Below, piece after piece: positions 56,035 through 64,000 of a stretch of DNA of 64,000 nt (the first letter of the stretch is position 1; each line of letters starts with the position of its first letter). The position numbers and the translations under genes were made by a program. The stretch comes from CAVSRC01 sp963830205. GTDB lineage: Bacteria; Pseudomonadota; Alphaproteobacteria; Rhizobiales; Kaistiaceae. The notes below the pieces were generated by a model, which was given only the letters and a program-made list of their open reading frames with translations, was not told the DNA's origin and ran no database searches. The stretch lies in assembly GCA_963830205.1 (NCBI GenBank), contig CAWHLP010000002.1, positions 108,430-172,429 on the forward strand, in the 5' to 3' direction.

Positions 56035-57864
56035 CTAGCTTTCCGGCAGACCGGCCTGGCGCAGGCCGTCGAGATAGTGGGCGAGCAGCTTCGGCTCCAT
56101 GACGCGGAGCGCGTCGGCCACCTGCGCCACGGTGACGTGCGGGTGGGTTTCACGCAGCTTGGCCGCCGCTTGCCTGGCCTCGTCGATCCTGCCGGCGGCG
56201 GCGAGGAAGGTGGCGAGGTCGCGATAGGCCCAGGTGAGGCCGACCTTCTCGCGCATGGCGCGGCGGGTCCATTCGATCGCCTCGGCCGGCTGGCCGGCGG
56301 CAAAGCGGCAGAGACCGAGGCCGATATAGCAATTGAAGCTGAACGGATCGAGCGGGCTCAGACGGATGGCGCGTTCGAAGCAGGTGGTGCCGGCGTCGGC
56401 CTCGCCGCGATAGACGTTGAGGAAGCCGCGGCGGGCCCAGCCCCAGGCGAGGTTCGGGTCGAGCAGCAAGGCGCGGTCGACGAAGCTCTGGGCGCGGTCG
56501 AGGTCGCCGAAGAGCAGCATGGTCGCGGTCGCCAGCGCACACAGGGCCGTCGGGTCGTCGTTGACGCTGTCGGCGGCAAGCGCGATCAGGCGGTTGCCTT
56601 CGGCGCGCAGGGCCGGGATGTCGTCGGCCCAGTTGTAGACGACCTGCTGGGCGCGCGCCCAGGCGGCAAAGGCGGTGGCGCGGCCGTAGCCGGGGTCGAT
56701 GCGGTGGGCCTCGTCGAGCAGATGGATCGCCTCGGCGTTGCCCTCGGCGCGGTGGCTCCACAGGTTGGGCAAGGCGCGCAGCATGAGGTCATAGGCGGCC
56801 AGGCTGTCCGGCCGCTTGCGCCGCGCCTGCTCGATCTCGGCGGCGCGGATCGAGGGGTGCAGGGCACCGGCGACGCGCTCGGCGATCTCATCCTCGAAGT
56901 CGAAGAGGTTGTCGACGACGCCGTCATAGGAATCGGCCCAGATGTGCGCGCCGTTGTCGGCGTCGATGAGCTGGGCGGTGACGCGCACGCGGTCGCCGGC
57001 CTTGCGCAGGCTGCCCTCCAGCACGTAGCGCACGCCGAGGTCGCGTGACACCTCGCGGATGTCGCGGTTGCGGTCGCGAAAGGCAGCGTAGGCGGAATTG
57101 CGCGCGATGACGGTGAAGTCGCGGATGCGCGACAGCGTCGCGGTGATCTCCTCGACCAGGCCGTCGGCAATGGTGGTGGCGGCGGGATCGCCGGACATGT
57201 TGTCGAAGGGCAGGACCGCCACCGAGGGATGGCCCGGCGGCGTCGGCGACGCGGCAGCGGGCGCCGGGGCGGGCGGCGGGGCCGGCTTCTCGTAGTCGGG
57301 GATCTGGTAGCCATAGCGGCCGGTGGAGGCGCCGGGGCCGAGCCCGGCCGGCATCCACACCCAGATCTCCACCGGCTCCTCGATGCCCTTCAGCGTCACG
57401 CGCTCGATGTGGGCGAAAGTCTGCGCCAGGTCCTTGGCGAGCTGCCAGCGCACCGAATGGGTGATGGCGATGCCGCCCGGCGGCGCCGCCTGCTGCAGGC
57501 GCACGACGAAGCCGACGGCGGCGCCGAAGCGGTCGTTGCCCTGGACGAAGACGTCGGCGAGCGCCACCCCGAGGCGGACCTGGATGGCGGCCTCGCCGCG
57601 GCCGGCATTGCGGTCGGCCATGGCCGCCTGGAAGGCGATCGCCCAGCGCACGCTGTCCTCGACACTGGGGAATTCGACCAGGCCGCCGTCGCCCATGGTC
57701 TTGAACAGGTTGCCGCCGTGGGCGGCCAGCGTCGGCCGGATGATGCGCCGGCGGATGGTGGCGAGCTCGGTCAGCGTGCCACGCTCGTCCTGCTCGACCA
57801 GGCGGGTGTAACCAGCCACGTCAAGCGATGCGAGGACCGTCAGTTTTCGCGGCGGCGGACGCAT
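56035..57864 (-). CDS. Class III nucleotide cyclase - TolB-like - TPR protein
   Basis: 609 residues. N-terminal cyclase homology domain (1-170): metal aspartates in ASLDVAGYTRL (D15) and KTMGDGGLVEF (D59), with K55 consistent with adenine specificity. Residues about 195-215 are an alanine/proline linker. A TolB-N-like domain follows (VAVLPFDNMSGDPAATTIAD, YVLEGSLRKAGDRVRVTAQL), then C-terminal TPR-type repeats (from about 400, MLLFGDLDRAQSFVDRALLL, FNCYIGLGLCRFAAGQPAEA). No membrane segment. This layout is common in Hyphomicrobiales; ligand and effector unknown. Confidence 0.87.
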   Translation of the reverse strand: MRPPPRKLTVLASLDVAGYTRLVEQDERGTLTELATIRRRIIRPTLAAHGGNLFKTMGDGGLVEFPSVEDSVRWAIAFQAAMADRNAGRGEAAIQVRLGVALADVFVQGNDRFGAAVGFVVRLQQAAPPGGIAITHSVRWQLAKDLAQTFAHIERVTLKGIEEPVEIWVWMPAGLGPGASTGRYGYQIPDYEKPAPPPAPAPAAASPTPPGHPSVAVLPFDNMSGDPAATTIADGLVEEITATLSRIRDFTVIARNSAYAAFRDRNRDIREVSRDLGVRYVLEGSLRKAGDRVRVTAQLIDADNGAHIWADSYDGVVDNLFDFEDEIAERVAGALHPSIRAAEIEQARRKRPDSLAAYDLMLRALPNLWSHRAEGNAEAIHLLDEAHRIDPGYGRATAFAAWARAQQVVYNWADDIPALRAEGNRLIALAADSVNDDPTALCALATATMLLFGDLDRAQSFVDRALLLDPNLAWGWARRGFLNVYRGEADAGTTCFERAIRLSPLDPFSFNCYIGLGLCRFAAGQPAEAIEWTRRAMREKVGLTWAYRDLATFLAAAGRIDEARQAAAKLRETHPHVTVAQVADALRVMEPKLLAHYLDGLRQAGLPES

Positions 57865-58061
57865 TCGGCCAATCCAGGATTCAGCAGAATTCCCGATCTT
57901 CTAGGCTACTGCGGCCGACAAAGCACCAGCTTTTCGGGGTCTTCCGGCGGCTGATTTGCGTTTGACGGCGGCGTGACTATATTGCGCCGCAACAGGCGCG
58001 GCGCGGCCGACGGTCTGTTTGTCGGGCGCGGCGGCTGGCCGGCGCCCTTTTTTGGTGAATC

Positions 58062-59864
<1,803 letters not shown>

Positions 59865-59882
<18 letters not shown>

Positions 59883-61341
59883 ACGAGGGCGCCGCAGACT
59901 GGGCGGCGGCCGCAGTTCCCTGCGGTGATTCAACGCAACGCCAGCCGCGACGAACGGGCAAATAGTACGCATCGGCCTTGCAGATTGCGGGTTTGCCAAT
60001 GCTGCGTGCTCTCTTTGCCCTAGCCGTTCTTGCCGCCTCGTTGGCCTCGGCGCTTGCCGCGCCGGTTGAGCGCCCTGAGCCGGGCGAGGTGATCGACCGG
60101 GTGGCTCACTATACCGGCCTCACCAACGACGCCGTCAGCCTTGCACTCGCGGACAATGCCGCCGCTCTCGGCCGGCTGACCGACGCCGTGCTCGCCGCCC
60201 AGATCGCCCAGCGCTTTCTCGATGCTCGCAACGCCGAGATCGCCGCCGACGTGTTCTGGAGCGCTGCCGATACGGCAGCCGACAAACTGCTGCCGCCACC
60301 GCTAATGGTCGCGATCAAGGCGGCGCGCGTCTACAAGAGCATGCTCGAGGAGTTGCGCGACAGCGTCGTCATCCCGGCGCTCGACAACCGCCTTTATGCC
60401 GAATACCGGAGCCAGCGGGAGCAGAACGCCGACCCGATCTTCGCCTTCGACTATGCGACGAACCTCGCCTTCAGCGGCTACTACGTGGTGAAGCCCAAGA
60501 TGGTGGAGGAGTTGATCAAGGCGCGAGGCTGGAATGCCGAGGTGATGGGCGAGAAGCTGCGCCGGGAGGCGGAGGCCGACGTCGACCGCTTCTGGCGGGA
60601 GCGCATGGAAGCGACCTGGCAGCAGGAGTTGGTCAAACCGCAACGGCAGGCGATCCTCGCCGCCATCTGGGCCAGCGTCCAGGACATCATCGACCAGTTC
60701 AAGGCGCCTTCGGATGCGACTGCATCGACGCCGCTGTCTCTGCACGCGGGCCTCTTTGTCGACCCCGGCAGGGACATGCCGCCCGGCTGGTGGTGGCTCG
60801 ACAAGGGATATGACAACCGGCCGCCCACCAAACAGGGCAGTTGGCGTGGCATGGACTCGTGGCTCCAGAGATTCGCGACCAGCCGCGCCACGAATTTCCG
60901 CTACTTCCCGAAGCGTAATGAATGGTGCAGGCCAGGCGCCAAGCCGGACGTTTGTGCGAGCAACTCGTTGCCGATGGTGTCGTTCACCATAACCATTGGT
61001 CTGGAAGCACAACGTGCCGCCGTGGCCCCCGAGTACATCGAGCAGCTCATCGGCAAGGAAGGCCATGAGCGCGTCGGTAAACACGCGGCCTGGCTCTACG
61101 ATGGGCGCACGGTCGGCAAAGGCGCTCTCGATTTCGCGGTGGGGCCGTACCTGGTCGGCATCGAGATGAACGAATGGTACGACGAACGCGCCGCGCAGCA
61201 ACTTGGCGTGCACTTCGCCCGCTTGATCATCGACCGCATCCAGGCCGAGTCCAAGGGAAGAGCGGCGGCGCAGTGACAGTCGCCAGCCAAGGCCGGCCAC
61301 CGCCGACAGCAGGCAGGACAGTCCGCGCCGGGGCGGCCTGA
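59865..61341. repeat. 18-bp direct repeats bracketing an orphan gene after typA
   Basis: CGCGCCGGGGCGGCCTGA occurs at 59865-59882 (the last typA codons and stop) and again at 61324-61341. The copies enclose 59,883-61,323, which holds a single orphan gene. An exact copy of a gene's 3' end on the far side of a neighbour is the usual footprint of integration into that 3' end, but the motif is GC-rich and chance is possible. Confidence 0.5.
59999..61276 (+). CDS. Large secreted protein of unknown function
   Basis: 425 residues from ATG 59999, signal peptide MLRALFALAVLAASLASALA-AP. Mainly alpha-helical by composition, with KSMLEELRDSVVIPALDNRL, GYYVVKPKMVEELIKARGWN, a Trp-rich stretch MPPGWWWLDKGYDNRPP and two cysteines close together (EWCRPGAKPDVCAS). 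No catalytic motif recognised. Lies between typA and a GNAT gene, bracketed by 18-bp direct repeats. Confidence 0.6.
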   Translation: MLRALFALAVLAASLASALAAPVERPEPGEVIDRVAHYTGLTNDAVSLALADNAAALGRLTDAVLAAQIAQRFLDARNAEIAADVFWSAADTAADKLLPPPLMVAIKAARVYKSMLEELRDSVVIPALDNRLYAEYRSQREQNADPIFAFDYATNLAFSGYYVVKPKMVEELIKARGWNAEVMGEKLRREAEADVDRFWRERMEATWQQELVKPQRQAILAAIWASVQDIIDQFKAPSDATASTPLSLHAGLFVDPGRDMPPGWWWLDKGYDNRPPTKQGSWRGMDSWLQRFATSRATNFRYFPKRNEWCRPGAKPDVCASNSLPMVSFTITIGLEAQRAAVAPEYIEQLIGKEGHERVGKHAAWLYDGRTVGKGALDFAVGPYLVGIEMNEWYDERAAQQLGVHFARLIIDRIQAESKGRAAAQ

Positions 61342-61472
61342 GGGCAATCCGAAAGCTGCACCAGCCTTCGCGGTCCAGTCAAGCAGCAGTGCTGCAACAC
61401 CGCTCGAAAAATCCTCGCCGCTGACGCGCGAATGGTCTTTGCAGACTGATCCGCGGTGATAAGCTTCTGGCC

Positions 61473-62000
61473 ATGAGCACGCTCGTCATAGGGGTCAGAC
61501 GCGCCGAAGTCCGGGATGCGGAAGGCATCACGGAGGTGCATGACGCCGCCTGGCGCAACGCCTATGAGGGCATGATCCCGGCCAAGGAATTGAGCCGCAT
61601 CGTCGCCCGCCGGGGCCCGCGCTGGTGGGACAGGGCGATCCGCCGGGGAACGGCGATCCTGGTGCTGGAGGTCGGCGGCGCGGTCTGCGGCTACGCTACG
61701 TTCGGGCCGAACCGGGCGCGCAATCTCGTCCAGAAGGGCGAGATCTACGAGCTCTACATCAAGCCGGAATATCAGGGCATCGGGCTGGGCACACGCTTGT
61801 TCCTGGCGGCGCGGCGCGAGCTCACCCGCTTCGGCTTCGATTCGGTGGTGGTGTGGGCGCTGGCCGACAACGACAATGCCTGCCGCTTCTACCGCAATGC
61901 CGGCGGACGCAAGGTGGCGCGCGCCAACGAGCGCTTCGGCGAACTGGCGCTGACCAAGATCGCCTTCGCCTGGGGCCGCGGCGCCAGCGGTACGGCCTAG
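61473..62000 (+). CDS. GNAT-family N-acetyltransferase
   Basis: 175 residues. GNAT motif A: IYELYIKPEYQGIGLGTRLF (the QGIGLG acetyl-CoA loop) followed by FDSVVVWALADNDNACRFYR, then NAGGRKVARANERFGELALT. Substrate not predictable. Convergent with the DUF167 gene, with one base between the stops. Confidence 0.87.
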   Translation: MSTLVIGVRRAEVRDAEGITEVHDAAWRNAYEGMIPAKELSRIVARRGPRWWDRAIRRGTAILVLEVGGAVCGYATFGPNRARNLVQKGEIYELYIKPEYQGIGLGTRLFLAARRELTRFGFDSVVVWALADNDNACRFYRNAGGRKVARANERFGELALTKIAFAWGRGASGTA

Positions 62001-62001
62001 G

Positions 62002-62316
62002 TTACTTTTTCGTTGACCATGATTCGATGACGGCCGCGAGGTCGGCGGGGGCGCCGTCGATGCGCACCTGCTTGACCCGCGCGGTGGCTCCGCCGACCAG
62101 CGCGATCGCGGATTTTGGCCGATGGAAGATCTTGGCGATGAGCGCGATCAGCGCTTTGTTGGCGGCGCCGTCCTCGGGCACGGCGCGCACCCGGGCAAGC
62201 GCTACCACCTGACCGTCGGCAAGCGTGCTGACGCCCTCGACCGAATCGCGATCGGCCCGCGGCGTCAGCCGGACGGTGAGGACGATCGCCCCCGGCTCGA
62301 CGCGGTAGCACGCCAT
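62002..62316 (-). CDS. DUF167 (YggU) family protein
   Basis: 104 residues: VLTVRLTPRADRDSVEGVST, RVRAVPEDGAANKALIALIA, VGGATARVKQVRIDG match the YggU fold. Function unknown. It follows yggT (same strand) with the inverted repeat 62321-62482 between them; yggT-DUF167 adjacency is common in proteobacteria. Confidence 0.9.
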   Translation of the reverse strand: MACYRVEPGAIVLTVRLTPRADRDSVEGVSTLADGQVVALARVRAVPEDGAANKALIALIAKIFHRPKSAIALVGGATARVKQVRIDGAPADLAAVIESWSTKK

Positions 62317-62320
62317 GAGG

Positions 62321-62482
62321 CTAGAGCCTTTCGCGGTCAGATGGGAACGGACGGGCGCTCTTGCGCCATCATCTTCGCCGTCGGTCTCGGCCGTACCCCG
62401 GGTACGACCTTCGCCCGCCGGCTTGATCCTGTCGCAAGATTGCTCCGTCGGAATGGTTCCATCTGACTATGAAAGGCTCTAG
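62321..62482. repeat. Inverted pair of the dispersed repeat between yggT and the DUF167 gene
   Basis: On the plus strand CTAGAGCCTTTCGCGGTCAG with ATGGGAAC (62321-62346) faces GTTCCATCTGAC and GAAAGGCTCTAG (62456-62482). The right arm extends left to 62416 and matches 22141-22207. The unit looks like a small MITE-like or REP-like element that has placed itself at the 3' end of yggT. Confidence 0.7.
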
Positions 62483-62769
62483 GCCGCGATGCGGTAGAAG
62501 ATCTCGAACAGCAGGTTGCGCAGGAAGATCAGGAGCAGGATGAGCACGACCGGCGACAGGTCGAGCCCACCGAGATTGGGCAGGATGTTGCGGATCGGGC
62601 GAAGCACCGGCTCGGTCAGCCGCCACAGCGCGTCGGCGATCATGGCGACGAACTGGTTGCGGGTGTTGACCACGTTGAAGGCGATCAGCCACGACAGCAC
62701 GGCCGCGGCGATCAGCACGTAGATGTAGAGCTGGATGACCGTCGCAAGCAGGTTGAGAAGTGACATCAT
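62479..62769 (-). CDS. YggT family membrane protein
   Basis: 96 residues, two helices with the YggT pattern: LLNLLATVIQLYIYVLIAAA, VLSWLIAFNVVNTRN, LTEPVLRPIRNILPNLGGLD, SPVVLILLLIFLRNLL. Linked to osmotic response and cell-envelope organisation in other bacteria. Probably first gene of a yggT-DUF167 transcript. Confidence 0.9.
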   Translation of the reverse strand: MMSLLNLLATVIQLYIYVLIAAAVLSWLIAFNVVNTRNQFVAMIADALWRLTEPVLRPIRNILPNLGGLDLSPVVLILLLIFLRNLLFEIFYRIAA

Positions 62770-62901
62770 CGGCGGACCCGCATCCTGTGGCGGCCGCGGG
62801 CTGACCTCGGCCCCGGCGCAAAAGATGCCTTGATTTAAGGCGCCGCCGGGTGCGCCGCAACCCCGGCATTCCGCGCCGGCCGCGCGACCGCGGCGGCATT
62901 C

Positions 62902-62930
62902 TTGACAGGCGGAAGCACGAAACCCTAAAT
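62902..62930 (+). promoter_or_regulatory. Sigma-70-type promoter of the tRNA-Ala gene
   Basis: TTGACA (62902-62907), exact 17-bp spacer, CTAAAT (62925-62930); the tRNA begins 45 bases further on. One of the few consensus-like promoters in the window. Confidence 0.75.
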
Positions 62931-62975
62931 GGCGCCGGCCCGGCGCCCTGTTTTCCAGCCGCCGGGCAGTGATGT

Positions 62976-63051
<76 letters not shown>

Positions 63052-63356
63052 GACCTGCAATCTCAGAGCCTTAGTACTGGATGTCTGCCGGTGGGCCATT
63101 CAAGTGGGCCATGCTCGTCAGCCTTCCCAAGAACCGGAACAAGAACCCCGCGACCGTCGCAATCCCCTATCCGGTCGTTGCCTGGCCTCGGCGAACTTGC
63201 AGGCGTCGCGGCTACTGATCGGAAGACATGATCCTGAGGTGCGCTCGACTGCGGTAGGCTGCGGCGTAGATCGAGGTACTCTCTCCACCTGGGTCATGGC
63301 GCGGTGCCCCCTTACGGAAGCGCGCTTGGATTGGATGAAGCACGGAGGCTCCTGAA
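63052..63356 (+). other. Region after the tRNA without a supported gene
   Basis: About 300 bases. Open frames here lack a ribosome binding site and I recognise no integrase fragment, RNA or repeat. Composition begins to shift toward lower GC, continuing into the next gene. Confidence 0.5.
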
Positions 63357-63908
63357 ATGCCCGCCTATTCCGCGAAGGCACAGCCGTACCTCGACGCAAT
63401 CGCAGAGGGTGTCTTCACATCACAGGACGTCAGGGATTGGGTGATCCGTGGCACGCCCGCTGAAGTGAACTACACCGGCTCCAGTATTCTGATAGATGAG
63501 CAACGTGCGGTGCGATGGCGCTCAAAGCCGACAAAGCAGCCATTCTGGGCGAACTACTACTGCGGGCGCGACAGCCGTTGCACTTGCCGGACCAACGGTA
63601 GCAAAGCACTAGAAACGGACGCTATCTTCTTTCTGCGTAATAGCTCGAGCCGTATCCTCGCTGTCCACGTTGAATTCAAGCGCCCAAACGAACCGCTCTT
63701 GTTTGGGCAGCCCGAAGCGTACCCATTGCGCGCGGCTTGTTTCGCCAACACGCATCATGCTCGCCGGACACTCAACGCACACGATGATTGGACCACCGTC
63801 ATCTTCTGCGGTACGGATTTGCTCTCAGATCAGCGGCTTTCATGCTTTCAGAGGGTTATTACCCACGTTGAGGCCGCGATGATGATCAGCGGCTATCCAG
63901 CACGATAG
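63357..63908 (+). CDS. Possible PD-(D/E)XK nuclease-like protein next to tRNA-Ala
   Basis: 183 residues; GGAGG lies 10 bases before the ATG. Noticeably lower GC than the core genes. Pattern consistent with a PD-(D/E)XK fold: LETDAIFFL (E86, D88), a beta strand, HVEFKRP (E106-x-K108), then QPEAY (Q118-xxx-Y122). Three cysteines (CGRDSRCTCR, 69-77) could form a small metal site. No modification enzyme or integrase is visible before the window ends (63,909-64,000 holds nothing I can support). Family unrecognised; nuclease role is inference. Confidence 0.5.
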   Translation: MPAYSAKAQPYLDAIAEGVFTSQDVRDWVIRGTPAEVNYTGSSILIDEQRAVRWRSKPTKQPFWANYYCGRDSRCTCRTNGSKALETDAIFFLRNSSSRILAVHVEFKRPNEPLLFGQPEAYPLRAACFANTHHARRTLNAHDDWTTVIFCGTDLLSDQRLSCFQRVITHVEAAMMISGYPAR

Positions 63909-64000
63909 ACACCGATGCCCGTGAAGGGAGACTGCCAAGCGTAGCGATCCAGCTCGCGCGGTCAGGGACTTCATCATCGCCACTGGCGCGCTGGAAAGTG

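Noticed and set aside
63052..63356. Integrase gene or remnant adjacent to tRNA-Ala
   Set aside because: None of the six frames shows a tyrosine-recombinase R-H-R-Y pattern in this stretch; an integrase could still lie beyond the window.

Overview
The window is a GC-rich chromosomal segment (roughly two thirds G+C by eye) from an alphaproteobacterium, most likely Hyphomicrobiales (Rhizobiales). This rests on gene content and order: ccmABCDG near ftsY-mtaB-dapF, the ffh / chorismate mutase / rpsP-rimM-trmD-rplS-leuC block, alphaproteobacterial families (DUF2794, IalB, DUF1223, DUF1036, RHH), a ybhL-type leader before a Bax-inhibitor gene, and a CtrA-type site. It is mostly core chromosome. No transposase, phage gene or CRISPR array was seen.

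Layout. 0-3.1 kb: 3' end of asd, a META-domain protein and an ArsR / VOC / SRPBCC cassette. 3.4-5.7 kb: polyprenyl-phosphate glycosyltransferase, ChbG/NaxD-type deacetylase and GtrA flippase. 5.7-11.5 kb: pdxY, CoA-ester lyase, IalB, YkvA, thpR, Bax-inhibitor-1 protein, GNAT, small membrane protein. 11.7-13.5 kb: LuxR regulator and a low-GC secreted orphan. 13.6-20 kb: DUF2794, htpG, DUF1223, acnA. 20.2-28.3 kb: ccmAB, ccmCDG, then ispZ, cupin, ftsY, mtaB and dapF on the minus strand. 28.4-32.3 kb: CtrA-type site and terminator, then a flavocytochrome, cytochrome c and exported MsrB and MsrA. 32.4-41.1 kb: ffh to leuC. 41.1-46 kb: DUF2000 / Lrp pair, secreted repeat protein, zincin, cytochrome b561, PfkB kinase, deoD. 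46-52 kb: leuD, rlmN, LysE exporter, GT39 glycosyltransferase, LpxE-like phosphatase. 52-64 kb: argG, RHH protein, DJ-1, site-2 protease, cyclase-TPR protein, typA, an orphan secreted protein, GNAT, DUF167, yggT, tRNA-Ala(CGC), and a low-GC nuclease-like gene next to the tRNA.

Three things run through the window. First, a family of about 110-140 bp GC-rich palindromic elements occurs in at least seven places. Two copies sit in frame inside ccmA and rlmN, adding about 45 residues to each protein. Second, about eleven genes are broken by single-base indels, ten of them a net extra base, while the codons on both sides stay intact. This points to sequence or assembly error rather than gene decay, so those genes are annotated as one gene each. 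Third, two functional groupings deserve testing: an exported one-cysteine MsrA/MsrB pair beside a transmembrane flavocytochrome and cytochrome c, and a scattered set of genes matching the components of amino-sugar decoration of lipid A.
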